Of a DNA stretch of 64,000 bases, positions 45,587 through 55,591 are shown piece by piece; within the stretch, counting starts at the first letter, position 1; every line of letters begins with the position of its first letter. Below the pieces are notes generated by a model that worked only from the letters and a program-made list of their open reading frames with translations, was not told the DNA's origin and ran no database searches. Both the position numbers and the translations under genes were made by a program. This DNA comes from Bacillus tuaregi (GTDB taxonomy: Bacteria > Bacillota > Bacilli > Bacillales > Cytobacillaceae): positions 3,335,102 to 3,399,101 of the forward strand of contig NZ_LT629731.1 of NCBI RefSeq assembly GCF_900104575.1. The letters run 5' to 3'.

Positions 45587-46909
45587 ATGAATATGAAACG
45601 GAATCAGCATGGTTATGCCCTATTAACCACTTTACTTGTTAGTACACTATTAATTTTTATTGCATTCACCTTTTTTGGCCAGTCAGTAAATACGGTGAAA
45701 CAAAATAAAATCGTGGAAACCAATTCGCAGTCTGTTGCCTTGGCTGAAATGGGCGTAAACTTGGTTGAGTATAAGGTTCGAAATATTTATGAATCTAATA
45801 AGTCAGAAATTATCAAACAGATTCAACTTACCCGTGAGGAGGACATTAAAAATAATAGACTTCTATCCAATGAAGTCTATATCCAAAAAGCAGTCGATGA
45901 GACGTGGAAGCTGCTTAATGATAAGATTAAAAAGGACACAGATATTACATTAGACGACAAAGCATCAGCATTAATACGTATAGAAAAAATTTACTTCACT
46001 AAAAAAGAAAAAGAATTAGATATTGACTTTACGATTTCTGGTATTGAAAATGCAAAAGCCGCTAAAATCAGTACTGATATGTCTATAGACTTTAGTCAGG
46101 TCATGACAAATAACGGTAATAATCCATCTAACCCACCTAGTAATGGCGGATATAGTCCTATACTTACTGGGACAGAAATTCCAGATCCCGGTCAATTGGA
46201 TACATGTAATAGCGCTAAATCAAACTTCACCAATGAAGAATGCCAAATTGAAAAAAGTTCAGTAACATTTGGTAATGATTTAACCTTAAACGATAGTATC
46301 TTTAAAGTTATTGGTAAACTTATTGTTGGAAATATGAATAATGACATTAAAAACTCGACACTTTTTATCACAGGTGATTTACAGACAGGACAAATGAATA
46401 GTATGAATCAATTGCTACTCCATGTTGGGGGAGATGCAACCATTGGCAACTTAAATGGCAACGGGTTAACAGATTCCACTATTGAAATAATTGGAGAAGC
46501 TCAAATAGGAAATGTTAAAATGAAAAATACTACAATGTATATTGGTAATAAAGCCACTATTAATGGTAAAACTACGATTGACGGTAATACTATAATTGGA
46601 AATATTAATGGAATGGAAGATTCTACAATATATATAGATTCAATTAAGTCTACTACTATTGCAATAGCAAATCTTGGTAAAAATTCCACATTATGTGTGA
46701 CCGGTCCTCTCACCATTGGTAATATTAACATAAATAGAAAGGATACTAACAGTAACGTATATGCGAAAAGCAGTATGAATTCAGATGTAATCACAGACGA
46801 AAAGGCTTTTAAAAATGCATGTGGTAAAAAATCAGCACCAACTCCACCACCAGTCGCATGGGGAACTCCGGAGATTAATATTAGTTATCGTTATGATTAT
46901 GATTTATAA
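45587..46909 (+). CDS. PilX/GspK-type large minor pilin with beta-helix-like C-terminus (set B)
   Basis: The 440-aa prepilin starts MNMKRNQHG-YALLTTLLVSTLLIFIAF, without Glu5, as in tip-type minor pilins. A helical stem and Asn/Ser/Gly/Pro linker (about residues 165-195) lead to a C-terminal region (about 205-400) of short hydrophobic strands in Gly/Asn-rich turns (FKVIGKLIVGNMN, STLFITGDLQTG, LLLHVGGDATIGNLNG, TTMYIGNKATIN), a beta-helix pattern. It is less repetitive in sequence relation to the minus-strand paralogues but has the same layout. It closes set B, followed by a shared terminator. Confidence 0.8.
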   Translation: MNMKRNQHGYALLTTLLVSTLLIFIAFTFFGQSVNTVKQNKIVETNSQSVALAEMGVNLVEYKVRNIYESNKSEIIKQIQLTREEDIKNNRLLSNEVYIQKAVDETWKLLNDKIKKDTDITLDDKASALIRIEKIYFTKKEKELDIDFTISGIENAKAAKISTDMSIDFSQVMTNNGNNPSNPPSNGGYSPILTGTEIPDPGQLDTCNSAKSNFTNEECQIEKSSVTFGNDLTLNDSIFKVIGKLIVGNMNNDIKNSTLFITGDLQTGQMNSMNQLLLHVGGDATIGNLNGNGLTDSTIEIIGEAQIGNVKMKNTTMYIGNKATINGKTTIDGNTIIGNINGMEDSTIYIDSIKSTTIAIANLGKNSTLCVTGPLTIGNININRKDTNSNVYAKSSMNSDVITDEKAFKNACGKKSAPTPPPVAWGTPEINISYRYDYDL

Positions 46910-46918
46910 GATGACTGA

Positions 46919-46963
46919 AACACAAAAACAAGCGCATATAGTAGAAGCGCTTGTTTTTGTGTT
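46919..46963. terminator. Bidirectional terminator between set B and folC
   Basis: A perfect 17-bp stem AACACAAAAACAAGCGC / GCGCTTGTTTTTGTGTT with an 11-nt loop serves the convergent pilin set B and folC; it includes the first bases of the folC stop. Confidence 0.92.
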
Positions 46964-48266
46964 ATATGATTGTATCCTTCAAAAAAACCTTCACCTGCGA
47001 AATAAAATACAACGACCCAGTCACAACTAATATCTCATTCTCCTTCAATGTGGTATATTCTGCCATAATCGCCTTTTGCCAATCCTCCTGCACTTTTCTC
47101 TGAGATGAACGGCTTAGATTGTACAATGCCTCTGCCATCGATGCTCGTGGATAGTCAAAGCTGACAAACGTCATTTCATCTGCTGTCTTGTCCAGCTTTT
47201 CAATCATCTTATCCAATTTTTTATCAGACAGTGCTGAAAAAATCAGCTTAATTCTCTTGTCACCATACCTTTTCGTCAGCTCTGCAGTTAGGGCAGTGAT
47301 TCCTTCTTCATTATGTGCTCCATCAAGAATCAGGAGAGGATTATGCGAGACTATCTCAAAACGACCTGGCCAATAAGCATCCTTCAAACCAGTAAGAATT
47401 TGACTGTCACTGATTTGGAAACCATGCTCCTTATCCAGCTGCTTAGCAGCCATAATCGCCAGGGCTGCATTTTCCGTTTGATGCTGACCAAACATACTTA
47501 TGGTTATGTTTTGAAGCTCCTGCTCTTCATGCTGCCAAGTAAAGACTTCGCCTGTTTCTATCGAGTGATGATTCTTTACGAAAAAATCCTCATACAATAA
47601 ATAGACTCCAGCATTCATTTCCTTTGCTCTATTGACAATGACTTCCTTTGCCTCAGGCTGTTTGACTGCTGAAATAAGGCAGGTATCTTTTTTAATGATT
47701 CCCGCTTTTTCAAAGGCAATTTCCTCATAGCTGTTTCCGAGGAACTGGGTGTGGTCCAAGCCGATATTTGTAATGATGGACAATAGCGGATGAATGACAT
47801 TGGTTGAATCAAAACGGCCACCAAGACCAACCTCAAAGATAGCGAGATCGACTGGATGCATTTCAGCAAAATAGTAAATCGCCATCGCGGTAATGATCTC
47901 AAATTCAGATGGACCACCGAGCTCCGTGTCCTCCAGCTTGATTGATAGCGGGTAAATGACATTCGCCAGCTGCACGATTTCTTCATCTGTAATCGGAAAT
48001 CCATTCAAGCTGATGCGTTCATTAAATTGCTCGATATAGGGAGAAGTAAAGGTACCCGTTTCGTAGCCGGCATGTTCCATAATGTTACGCAAATAGGTTA
48101 CCGTCGAGCCTTTGCCATTCGTTCCCCCGATATGAACATATTTAATCTTCCGTTCCGGATGATTCAGCTTCTCCAGCATCCATTCCATTCGCATCAGACC
48201 CGGTTTAATCCCCACACGAAGCCGGGAATGAATCCAGTGCAGTGCTTCTTCATATGTCTGAAACAT
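46962..48266 (-). CDS. folC: Folylpolyglutamate synthase / dihydrofolate synthase
   Basis: The 434-aa Mur-ligase-like ATPase has HIGGTNGKGSTVTYL (P-loop), FTSPYI, EVGLGGRFDSTN, TNIGLDHTQFLG and LDGAHNEEG. It adds glutamates to folates. It lies between valS and the comC region as in B. subtilis. Confidence 0.95.
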   Translation of the reverse strand: MFQTYEEALHWIHSRLRVGIKPGLMRMEWMLEKLNHPERKIKYVHIGGTNGKGSTVTYLRNIMEHAGYETGTFTSPYIEQFNERISLNGFPITDEEIVQLANVIYPLSIKLEDTELGGPSEFEIITAMAIYYFAEMHPVDLAIFEVGLGGRFDSTNVIHPLLSIITNIGLDHTQFLGNSYEEIAFEKAGIIKKDTCLISAVKQPEAKEVIVNRAKEMNAGVYLLYEDFFVKNHHSIETGEVFTWQHEEQELQNITISMFGQHQTENAALAIMAAKQLDKEHGFQISDSQILTGLKDAYWPGRFEIVSHNPLLILDGAHNEEGITALTAELTKRYGDKRIKLIFSALSDKKLDKMIEKLDKTADEMTFVSFDYPRASMAEALYNLSRSSQRKVQEDWQKAIMAEYTTLKENEILVVTGSLYFISQVKVFLKDTII

Positions 48267-48287
48267 GATGAATTCTCCTCATATTAA

Positions 48288-48332
48288 TGGTGCCTGGCAC
48301 CACATATTTATCCCTATGCGGTGCCTGACACC
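48288..48332. repeat. REP-like palindrome pair between valS and folC
   Basis: TGGTGCCTGGCACCA (48288-48302, 15-bp palindrome) and GGTGCCTGACACC (48320-48332) occur 18 bp apart in the same gap. GGTGYC..GRCACC motifs of this kind recur in Bacillaceae intergenic regions and resemble REP sequences. Confidence 0.6.
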
Positions 48333-48341
48333 CATCATTAA

Positions 48342-50984
48342 TTAGCCTCTTAATTCCTTTAAGCGTTCTTCTACTGCAGCACGCTTTTCGGTGTAATCTT
48401 TTTCTTTTGCTTTTTCTTCCTCGATTACCTTAGCAGGTGCTTTACTTACGAAGCCTTGATTGCTGAGCTTCTTCTGAACACGCTCAACCTCTTTATTTAA
48501 TTTATCCCATTCCTTTTCAAGGCGGGCAATTTCTTCGTCAAGATTAATCAAGCCTTCAAGCGGAAGGATAATTTCAGCTCCAGTCACAATCGATGTCATC
48601 GCTTTGTCTGGAATCGCAACGTCTGTTGCCAGCGTTAATTCCTCTGGGTTACAGAAGCGCTCAAGATAGGCTTTATTGTTTTCAAGCGTTGCCAGTACAC
48701 CTTGATCCTTTGCTTTCACCATCATTTTAATTTTCTTGCTCATCGGTGTATTAACCTCTGCACGGCTGTTACGAACAGAGCGGATGATTTCCACTAAAAG
48801 CTTCATTTCCTCTGCAGCCTTCACATCTGTAAAGGAAGGATTCACTTCCGGCCATGCTGCGACCGTAATCGATTCCCCTTCATGTGGAAGGTTCTGCCAA
48901 ATCTCCTCTGTGATAAATGGCATGAATGGATGTAATAACCGCATGGTGTTATCTAGAACATAGGCTAGAATGGAACGGGTTGTTTTCTTTGCCGCTTCAT
49001 CCTCACCGTATAACGGCAGCTTCGCCATCTCAATATACCAGTCACAGAAATCATCCCAAATGAAGTTGTAAAGAACACGTCCTACTTCACCGAATTCATA
49101 GCGATCCGAAAGTCTTGTTACATGCTCAATCGTTTCATTTAGACGAGTTAAAATCCATTTATCAGCTACTGATTTTTCACCGCTTAAATCAATTTCCTCA
49201 TACTTCATGCCGTTCATATTCATCAAGGCAAAACGGGAAGCATTCCAAATCTTATTCGCAAAGTTCCAGGTTGACTCGATTTTTTCTAGGCTGAAGCGTA
49301 AATCCTGACCAGGTGATGAGCCGGTTGCAAGGAAATAGCGCAGAGCGTCAGCCCCATACTTGTCAATGACATCCATTGGGTCAACACCGTTGCCAAGTGA
49401 TTTACTCATCTTTCTGCCTTCTGCATCACGAATCAGGCCGTGAATCAACACATCCTTGAATGGACGCTGCCCTGTAAATTCAATTCCTTGGAAAATCATC
49501 CGTGATACCCAGAAGAAAATAATATCATAGCCTGTTACAAGCGCATCTGTTGGGTAGTAGCGTTTATAATCTGCGGCGTCTTGATTCGGCCAGCCTAATG
49601 TTGAGAACGGCCAGAGGGCGGAGCTGAACCAAGTATCTAACACGTCATTGTCCTGCTGCCAATTCTCACTGTCTGCCGGTGCTTCTGTACCCACATATAC
49701 CTCGCCTGTTTCTTTATGATACCAGGCAGGAATTCGGTGTCCCCACCATAGCTGACGAGAAATACACCAGTCGCGAATATTTTCCATCCAGCGTAAATAG
49801 GTTTTTTCAAAGCGGTCTGGAACAAAGTTGACTTTTCCTTCCTGCTGTTGCAGTTCAATTGATGCATCGGCTAATGGCTGCATTTTGACAAACCATTGTG
49901 TGGATAGATATGGTTCAACCACCGCGCCGCTACGTTCAGAATGGCCGACAGAATGCAGGTGGTCCTCAATCTTAAATAAGACGCCCTGCTCCTCGAGATC
50001 CTTAACAATTTGCTTACGGCATTCAAAACGGTCAAGACCTTGATATTTGCCTGCCTTCGCGTTCATTGTGCCATCTTCATTCATCACTAGAACACGCTCT
50101 AGATTGTGACGATTCCCTACCTCAAAGTCATTCGGATCATGCGCAGGGGTAATTTTCACGGCACCAGAACCAAATTCCATATCGACATAATCATCACCGA
50201 CAATTGGAATTTCACGGCCGACAATTGGTAAAATAACGGTTTTGCCAATTAAATGCTTGTAGCGTTCATCCTCAGGGTGAACGGCAACAGCTGTATCACC
50301 TAGCATCGTTTCAGGACGAGTGGTTGCAATTTCAATCGAGCCTGAACCATCTGCTAAAGGATATCTCATATGATAAAAGGCACCTTGAACATCTTTATAA
50401 ATAACCTCAATATCAGAAATCGCTGTTTTCGTTGCTGGGTCCCAGTTAATAATATATTCACCGCGATAGATAAGACCTTTTTCATACAGCTTAACAAAGA
50501 CCTCGTTCACTGCCTTTGAAAGACCCTCATCCATTGTAAAACGCTCACGAGAGTAATCAAGCCCAAGTCCTAGCTTTGCCCATTGCTCACGGATAAAGCC
50601 AGCGTACTCTTCCTTCCACGCCCATGTCTGCTCTAAAAACTTTTCACGGCCTAAATCGTAGCGGCTTTTTCCTTCTTCACGCAGCTTAGCCTCTACCTTT
50701 GCCTGTGTCGCAATACCGGCATGGTCCATTCCTGGCAGCCAGAGAACGTCATAGCCCTGCATTCGTTTCATTCTTGTTAAAATATCCTGAAGCGTTGTAT
50801 CCCAGGCATGACCTAAATGAAGCTTACCTGTAACGTTTGGCGGCGGGATAACGATTGTGTAAGGCTGTTTTTCCTGATCATCCTTCGCTTCGAAAAATTT
50901 TCCTTTTAACCACCATTGGTATCTGCCCTTTTCAATCGAATTGGGATCATATTTCGTTGGCATTGTTAATTCATTTTGTTCCAT
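48342..50984 (-). CDS. valS: Valyl-tRNA synthetase
   Basis: The 880-aa class I synthetase has HIGH-type [18 protein letters not shown] (in [10 protein letters not shown]), the editing CP1 domain ([14 protein letters not shown]), an anticodon-binding domain and a C-terminal coiled coil (about 810-880). The start follows AGGAGG. A T-box leader upstream should couple expression to uncharged tRNA-Val. Confidence 0.97.
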   Translation of the reverse strand: MEQNELTMPTKYDPNSIEKGRYQWWLKGKFFEAKDDQEKQPYTIVIPPPNVTGKLHLGHAWDTTLQDILTRMKRMQGYDVLWLPGMDHAGIATQAKVEAKLREEGKSRYDLGREKFLEQTWAWKEEYAGFIREQWAKLGLGLDYSRERFTMDEGLSKAVNEVFVKLYEKGLIYRGEYIINWDPATKTAISDIEVIYKDVQGAFYHMRYPLADGSGSIEIATTRPETMLGDTAVAVHPEDERYKHLIGKTVILPIVGREIPIVGDDYVDMEFGSGAVKITPAHDPNDFEVGNRHNLERVLVMNEDGTMNAKAGKYQGLDRFECRKQIVKDLEEQGVLFKIEDHLHSVGHSERSGAVVEPYLSTQWFVKMQPLADASIELQQQEGKVNFVPDRFEKTYLRWMENIRDWCISRQLWWGHRIPAWYHKETGEVYVGTEAPADSENWQQDNDVLDTWFSSALWPFSTLGWPNQDAADYKRYYPTDALVTGYDIIFFWVSRMIFQGIEFTGQRPFKDVLIHGLIRDAEGRKMSKSLGNGVDPMDVIDKYGADALRYFLATGSSPGQDLRFSLEKIESTWNFANKIWNASRFALMNMNGMKYEEIDLSGEKSVADKWILTRLNETIEHVTRLSDRYEFGEVGRVLYNFIWDDFCDWYIEMAKLPLYGEDEAAKKTTRSILAYVLDNTMRLLHPFMPFITEEIWQNLPHEGESITVAAWPEVNPSFTDVKAAEEMKLLVEIIRSVRNSRAEVNTPMSKKIKMMVKAKDQGVLATLENNKAYLERFCNPEELTLATDVAIPDKAMTSIVTGAEIILPLEGLINLDEEIARLEKEWDKLNKEVERVQKKLSNQGFVSKAPAKVIEEEKAKEKDYTEKRAAVEERLKELRG

Positions 50985-51013
50985 CTTTAAATCCTCCTAT
51001 GCTTGTTAAACAC

Positions 51014-51284
51014 AATAAAAAACCCCATTCGTCATAAAAGGACGAATGGAGCTGTTGTTCGCGGTACCACCTTTTTTCCGAGCAGAAATAAAACCTGCCG
51101 GCACTTAAATGGATAACGGAGTTCCCGTCTTTTACTACTCAAAGCTAGCTTCTTTCGCAAAAGATGCTCGAGGGTGACCTTCCAATGGCTTCACTTAGAA
51201 AGCCTTTCAGCAGCTGGCTCTCCTCTCTAAAAGCAAAGGGTCATTGTACTTTTCCCTGTCAATGCATTTATGTAATGAATGATA
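51014..51284 (-). promoter_or_regulatory. T-box riboswitch of valS
   Basis: The minus-strand leader holds the conserved T-box sequence AAGGTGGTACCGCGA (51075-51060), preceded by stem I elements. It is followed by a terminator stem CTCCATTCGTCC / GACGAATGGGG (51021-51051) with a T-run. A specifier GUC followed by A lies in GGAAGGTCACC (about 51175-51187), a valine codon, as in B. subtilis valS. Confidence 0.92.
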
Positions 51285-51289
51285 ACCAT

Positions 51290-51319
51290 ATAGTATCGAA
51301 AAAATAGACTAATCGTCAA
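51290..51319 (-). promoter_or_regulatory. valS promoter
   Basis: Minus strand TTGACG (51319-51314), 18-bp spacer, TACTAT (51295-51290), just before the T-box leader. Confidence 0.6.
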
Positions 51320-51445
51320 TAAGGATTGCCGGTTTTTTTATCATTTATACATCTTAGAACGATACCTATAACGTTTTACAGGCACTTATCTATGTAATGA
51401 ATCATACACTGTGATAAGGATGCTTTTCAATAAGGGGGAAATCCA

Positions 51446-51637
51446 ATGAAAAGACGATATAATCCTTACTCACTTCCACCCTGGCTGCGGACGCTTAGAG
51501 GGGCTTGCCAGCAATTTGCGATTCCGTTTAGTGTGTTTCAGGCAATCCGGACCCTTCTGCTGCCGACAGCCTTTGATGTCTTATTGTTAGCCTTCCTCAT
51601 TCTACTTGCCTGCGCTTTCCATCTTGACCTTATTTAG
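51446..51637 (+). CDS. Small membrane protein of unknown function
   Basis: The 63-aa product has a basic, Pro/Arg-containing N-terminus (MKRRYNPYSLPPWLRTLRG) and one or two hydrophobic helices (about residues 25-62). AAGGGGGAAAT precedes the ATG at good spacing, and the frame ends before a hairpin. I do not recognise a family. It lies alone on the plus strand between valS and ysxE. Confidence 0.6.
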   Translation: MKRRYNPYSLPPWLRTLRGACQQFAIPFSVFQAIRTLLLPTAFDVLLLAFLILLACAFHLDLI

Positions 51638-51683
51638 GCCTGAACATTTATTATTTCCTTTATAACTTCCCAGGCAGAGGAAT

Positions 51684-51713
51684 AGCCCAGCAGATTAAGA
51701 ATCCTGCTGGGCT
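51684..51713. terminator. Hairpin over the ysxE stop
   Basis: A perfect 10-bp stem AGCCCAGCAG / CTGCTGGGCT. On the plus strand it runs into CTTCTTCCTGTTTTTTTT, so it may serve the small plus-strand ORF; the minus side has no good T-tract. Confidence 0.5.
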
Positions 51714-52732
51714 GCTTCTTCCTGTTTTTTTTGCCTCTCAATCTCATCGATTCGAAAGACAATATATTCCGTATTTTTCAAGTACCAATAATCCCTTTGC
51801 AGCTTTTGGACAGCCTTCCGTTCGTTTCGTTTCTTTCCTTCCTGAAAAAACCGCCGTGCATTTTTAATCAAATTTCCCGGATGGGCTAAATAGCTTAAAA
51901 ATAACTGCATTTCATCCTCTTTTAGAGGGAAATATTTAAAGTACGTGTACAACCAATCCACCATTTCTTCGGACTGCTTTAGGTACCCCTTTAGGGACCT
52001 TGCCATAAAAGGCAGTAAATCATGGATAGGCGCTCCAATATCCGCCTTTTCAAAATTAATAAAATAGCCATAGCCTTTTTCGTCAAAAATAAAATGATCG
52101 ATGGCCATATTCCCGTGTACAATTACAATACGTGCCTTTTCTTTCTCTTTTGTCCCCTCGTACCAATCATTCAATTTTTGTTTAGAGAAAAACAGTGCCT
52201 GCTTGACCGTATGGTAATACGTACAAAACAACAGCTCGAAGGGTGACATATAAATTTTTCTTTCACAGGCATCTAAAAGCTCATCTAAGAATTCCTCTTC
52301 CTGCTCTAGCTCCGCCTTCGTTTTTTCATAATGAACCGTTCTTTCCTCTTTATTTACCTTTATTTCACGAGCCGAAATGGAATGGAGTCGGGCAAGCTCA
52401 CGAAATAGCTGCTGCTGACTTTCAAACGGATCCCTTTTTTCTTCATTTGAAAGCCAGGGCATTAAATAATAAAGATGGTTCTCATCTAAAACCGCATAAC
52501 GGCCATCCAGAGTCGGATAGATTGGAACGATACGATTATAGCCCTTTTGATATAAGGTTTGAACATGCCTGATAAAGTCAATTCCATGCTGAGGGTTAAT
52601 TTTTTTAAAAGCAAAAATACCATGGTTTGAATAAACCTTATGGATATTCCCCATATCCTCCACGAAATAGGGCTCAATCCTATAGCTTCTTAATAATTGA
52701 GCTATTTTTTTTAAGCTATCAGATTCTCTCAT
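51695..52732 (-). CDS. ysxE: YsxE, spore coat kinase-like protein
   Basis: The 345-aa protein has the CotS/APH-like fold with IVHGNMAIDHFIFDEKG and YFINFEKADIGAPIHDL. The Brenner motif has HGN for HGD and the metal-binding DFD is replaced by NFE, so catalysis is unlikely and a structural role is favoured. YsxE is a SpoVID-dependent inner coat protein in B. subtilis. It lies 24 bp after spoVID. Confidence 0.88.
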   Translation of the reverse strand: MRESDSLKKIAQLLRSYRIEPYFVEDMGNIHKVYSNHGIFAFKKINPQHGIDFIRHVQTLYQKGYNRIVPIYPTLDGRYAVLDENHLYYLMPWLSNEEKRDPFESQQQLFRELARLHSISAREIKVNKEERTVHYEKTKAELEQEEEFLDELLDACERKIYMSPFELLFCTYYHTVKQALFFSKQKLNDWYEGTKEKEKARIVIVHGNMAIDHFIFDEKGYGYFINFEKADIGAPIHDLLPFMARSLKGYLKQSEEMVDWLYTYFKYFPLKEDEMQLFLSYLAHPGNLIKNARRFFQEGKKRNERKAVQKLQRDYWYLKNTEYIVFRIDEIERQKKQEEAAQQDS

Positions 52733-52756
52733 ATGATCCCTCTATTTTTATGGGAC

Positions 52757-54043
52757 TTACCTTTGAGTTTGAGCTATAGGTATATACAATACTTGACCTT
52801 CGTAAATATCTTGATTTAATTCCATCTGATTCACTCTCTGAATTTGTGCAACGGGTACCTCATATCGCTCGGAAATGAGATCCAATGTTTCTCCGTTTTG
52901 CACAATACACATCGTTACTCTTGTATGCTCTTCCTCTGCCTTTCGGGCAAAGAACTCTGATAAGGTAAGGCTTTGTTTGTTCTTCCATTTTTTACTCTTT
53001 TTCTTATCAGTATCATCTGATGGTGAATCCTCTTCCTCTATTTCATCGAGCATTTCCTCCATCTCTAAAGTCTTAACCTTTTCAGGTGCTTCTGTCTTCT
53101 CATCTAATCCCTCTGTTATCTCCTCGACCTTTTCTTCTAGCACAGGCGATGCTGGCTTCTGAGGTTCTTCACTTCGTTTAGATGAAAAAACAATTTCAGG
53201 TAAAGAGGCCGGCTCGGTTTCCTCTTCTCTCGGATTCTCCTGCTCCGTTTCCCTGAATATTACTTCAGGTTCCGGATATTCTGGCTCTTCGGAATACGTA
53301 TGCTTGGTTACGGTCGGATTTACATCTTTTCGCTCGTATAAATATTCCGATTGATTAGCTTTGTCCAGATTAGCCTCTTCTTGTTCAGCGTCTTCTGCCT
53401 GATAATCATCCTGTATTTCAGCTTGAGGATTTTTTCTGGCCGCCACCTCGAATGGTTTAAATATTTCTGATGATTCTTCGTCGGTATATTGTGGTTTGGC
53501 AAATGGATTTTTCCTTTCGTCATAATCTTCCTCAGGTAAAATGGATTCGCGATATGCCGGCTCAAATTCATATGATATAGGCTCTGGATAATCATCCTGT
53601 ATCAGCTCATGCTGCTGTTCACCATATAAGCCAGTAATCATTAAATCAGCAGACAGTCGTAAACAGCTTTTCTCTGGAAAGGCATAATCAAAGGTCTCCA
53701 CTGTCACTTGTATGTCATTCAGATCCTCAATTCGATTTTTCGGGATGGTAATCTCTACTGGAAATAAGTGCGAAAATAAATGTACGCCCTCTTCCCTTAC
53801 CTCCACGGTTTGAATGAGCTTTGGATTTGCAAAATACTCCACTTCCTCGGCATCTAACTGATCACGATTATATTCGCCTGATAACTCCAGCGAGCCTTTA
53901 ATGGTCACATATTGATCGCTTTCCTTTATCGTAATGATTGGATCAAGAGAGATCGACACAAGCTCATCGACTTCCTGTCCTTTTTGAAACCAAACTGACT
54001 CTTCTAGCGAGAATCGTAAATAGGATTGATTTCCATGCGACAA
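52757..54043 (-). CDS. spoVID: SpoVID, spore coat encasement protein
   Basis: The 428-aa protein has the N-terminal SpoVID domain (about residues 1-145), a long acidic low-complexity middle (about 150-350, Glu/Pro-rich) and a C-terminal LysM domain (about 380-425, CIVQNGETLDLISERYEVPVAQI). SpoVID localises on the forespore, recruits coat proteins and binds SafA. The start is TTG after GGGAGGAG. It precedes ysxE. Confidence 0.93.
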   Translation of the reverse strand: MSHGNQSYLRFSLEESVWFQKGQEVDELVSISLDPIITIKESDQYVTIKGSLELSGEYNRDQLDAEEVEYFANPKLIQTVEVREEGVHLFSHLFPVEITIPKNRIEDLNDIQVTVETFDYAFPEKSCLRLSADLMITGLYGEQQHELIQDDYPEPISYEFEPAYRESILPEEDYDERKNPFAKPQYTDEESSEIFKPFEVAARKNPQAEIQDDYQAEDAEQEEANLDKANQSEYLYERKDVNPTVTKHTYSEEPEYPEPEVIFRETEQENPREEETEPASLPEIVFSSKRSEEPQKPASPVLEEKVEEITEGLDEKTEAPEKVKTLEMEEMLDEIEEEDSPSDDTDKKKSKKWKNKQSLTLSEFFARKAEEEHTRVTMCIVQNGETLDLISERYEVPVAQIQRVNQMELNQDIYEGQVLYIPIAQTQR

Positions 54044-54141
54044 AGCGAACTCCTCCCTTCCATTCCATCCTGTTACTCACTATGTCATTAATCACTCTAT
54101 GAATCTGGAGGAAATATTATGAGTTCCAAGCCACAAAAAAA

Positions 54142-54162
54142 CACCCATCATGAAAATGGGTG
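54142..54162 (-). terminator. Terminator after hemL
   Basis: CACCCAT / ATGGGTG with a 7-nt loop, flanked by A and T runs. Next to it (54164-54180) is GCTGAATGAAGTTAAAA on the minus strand, identical to the end of the dispersed repeat. Confidence 0.82.
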
Positions 54163-54213
54163 CTTTTAACTTCATTCAGCAAATGCTTTTTGTACCGAAA
54201 ATACCTTTCTCGA

Positions 54214-55503
54214 TTACTTGCGCAAGGTAGAGAAAGAATATTCAATGGCAGAGATTGTTTTTTCAATATCTTCATCACTGTGTGACTTCGATAAGAACAA
54301 GCCTTCAAATTGGGATGGAGGCAGAAATACGCCCTGCTCTGCCATCGCACGGTAATAAGCAGCAAAAAAGTCTAAGTTAGATTGTTTAGCTGTATCATAA
54401 TTGATGACCGCTTCATTGGTAAAGAAGAAGCCTATCATGGAGCCAGCACGATTTACGGTTGCCGGTACATCATATTTCTCGGATGCAGCCTTAATACCAG
54501 CTTCCAGTCGGTCTCCTTTACGCTCAAATTCTTTATAATCAGCCTCTGTCAGCTGACGAATCGTTTCATAGCCAGCAGTCATAGCAAGCGGGTTGCCTGA
54601 TAATGTACCCGCTTGATAAATGGTACCGCTCGGAGCCACTTTTTCCATTATTTCCGCTTTACCGCCATAAGCTCCAACCGGAAGTCCTCCTCCAATGACT
54701 TTACCGAGACAGGTAATATCAGGAGTAATACCAAAATAACCCTGTGCACAGTTATAGCCAACACGGAAGCCTGTCATGACTTCATCAAAGATCAGCAGCG
54801 CTCCGTACTCAGTCGTCAGCTCGCGAAGACCCTCTAAGAAGCCTGGAAGTGGTGGTACAACACCCATATTTCCTGCTACCGGCTCAACAATCACTCCGGC
54901 AATATCTTTGCCAAATTGTTCGAATGCATACTTCACACCATCTAAATCATTGTAGGCAACCGTTAGGGTATTTTTCGCTACGCCTTCAGGAACACCTGGG
55001 CTGTCCGGTAAGCCTAATGTTGCTACACCAGAGCCAGCCTTAATTAATAAGGAGTCAGAGCTTCCGTGATAGCAGCCTTCAAATTTTAAAATAATGTTAC
55101 GACCCGTGTATCCTCTTGCAAGTCTTAAGGCACTCATGGTCGCCTCTGTACCAGACGAAACCATACGGATCATTTCCACGGATGGTACACGTTCGATGAC
55201 CAGTTTAGCTAATTGATTTTCTGTTAATGAGGGAGCACCGAAGCTTGTCCCTAACTCTGTCATTTTCTTTAACGCTTCTACTACCTGATCATTAGAATGT
55301 CCTAAAATCAGCGGACCCCAAGATAGAACATAATCAATATATTCATTGCCATCGATGTCATAGATTTTGGAACCCTTTCCTCTTTCCATAAAAATCGGAT
55401 CCATATTAACAGATTTAAAAGCACGTACCGGGCTGTTAACACCGCCTGGCATTAAGTTTACAGCTTCTTGAAAGGCTTTCTTAGATTTTTCGTAAGAGCG
55501 CAT
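54214..55503 (-). CDS. hemL: Glutamate-1-semialdehyde 2,1-aminomutase
   Basis: This PLP enzyme makes 5-aminolevulinate from glutamate 1-semialdehyde. The 429-aa protein has [32 protein letters not shown] and the PLP lysine in [10 protein letters not shown]. The start at 55503 was chosen because GAGGAAAGAGGG precedes it; 12 upstream codons are unsupported. It ends the hemAXCDBL operon. The terminator follows. Confidence 0.96.
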   Translation of the reverse strand: MRSYEKSKKAFQEAVNLMPGGVNSPVRAFKSVNMDPIFMERGKGSKIYDIDGNEYIDYVLSWGPLILGHSNDQVVEALKKMTELGTSFGAPSLTENQLAKLVIERVPSVEMIRMVSSGTEATMSALRLARGYTGRNIILKFEGCYHGSSDSLLIKAGSGVATLGLPDSPGVPEGVAKNTLTVAYNDLDGVKYAFEQFGKDIAGVIVEPVAGNMGVVPPLPGFLEGLRELTTEYGALLIFDEVMTGFRVGYNCAQGYFGITPDITCLGKVIGGGLPVGAYGGKAEIMEKVAPSGTIYQAGTLSGNPLAMTAGYETIRQLTEADYKEFERKGDRLEAGIKAASEKYDVPATVNRAGSMIGFFFTNEAVINYDTAKQSNLDFFAAYYRAMAEQGVFLPPSQFEGLFLSKSHSDEDIEKTISAIEYSFSTLRK

Positions 55504-55591
55504 GGTGATCCCTCTTTCCTCGTAATTATTCCACTGCAAATATCAATGGATTATTCTATCTATTGCTTTTTATTCTTTGATTCTCATTAGA

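Noticed and set aside
51060-51260. Possible tRNA-like structure upstream of valS
   Set aside because: The conserved GGTGGTACCGCG and the terminator define a T-box leader; no acceptor stem or CCA end is present.
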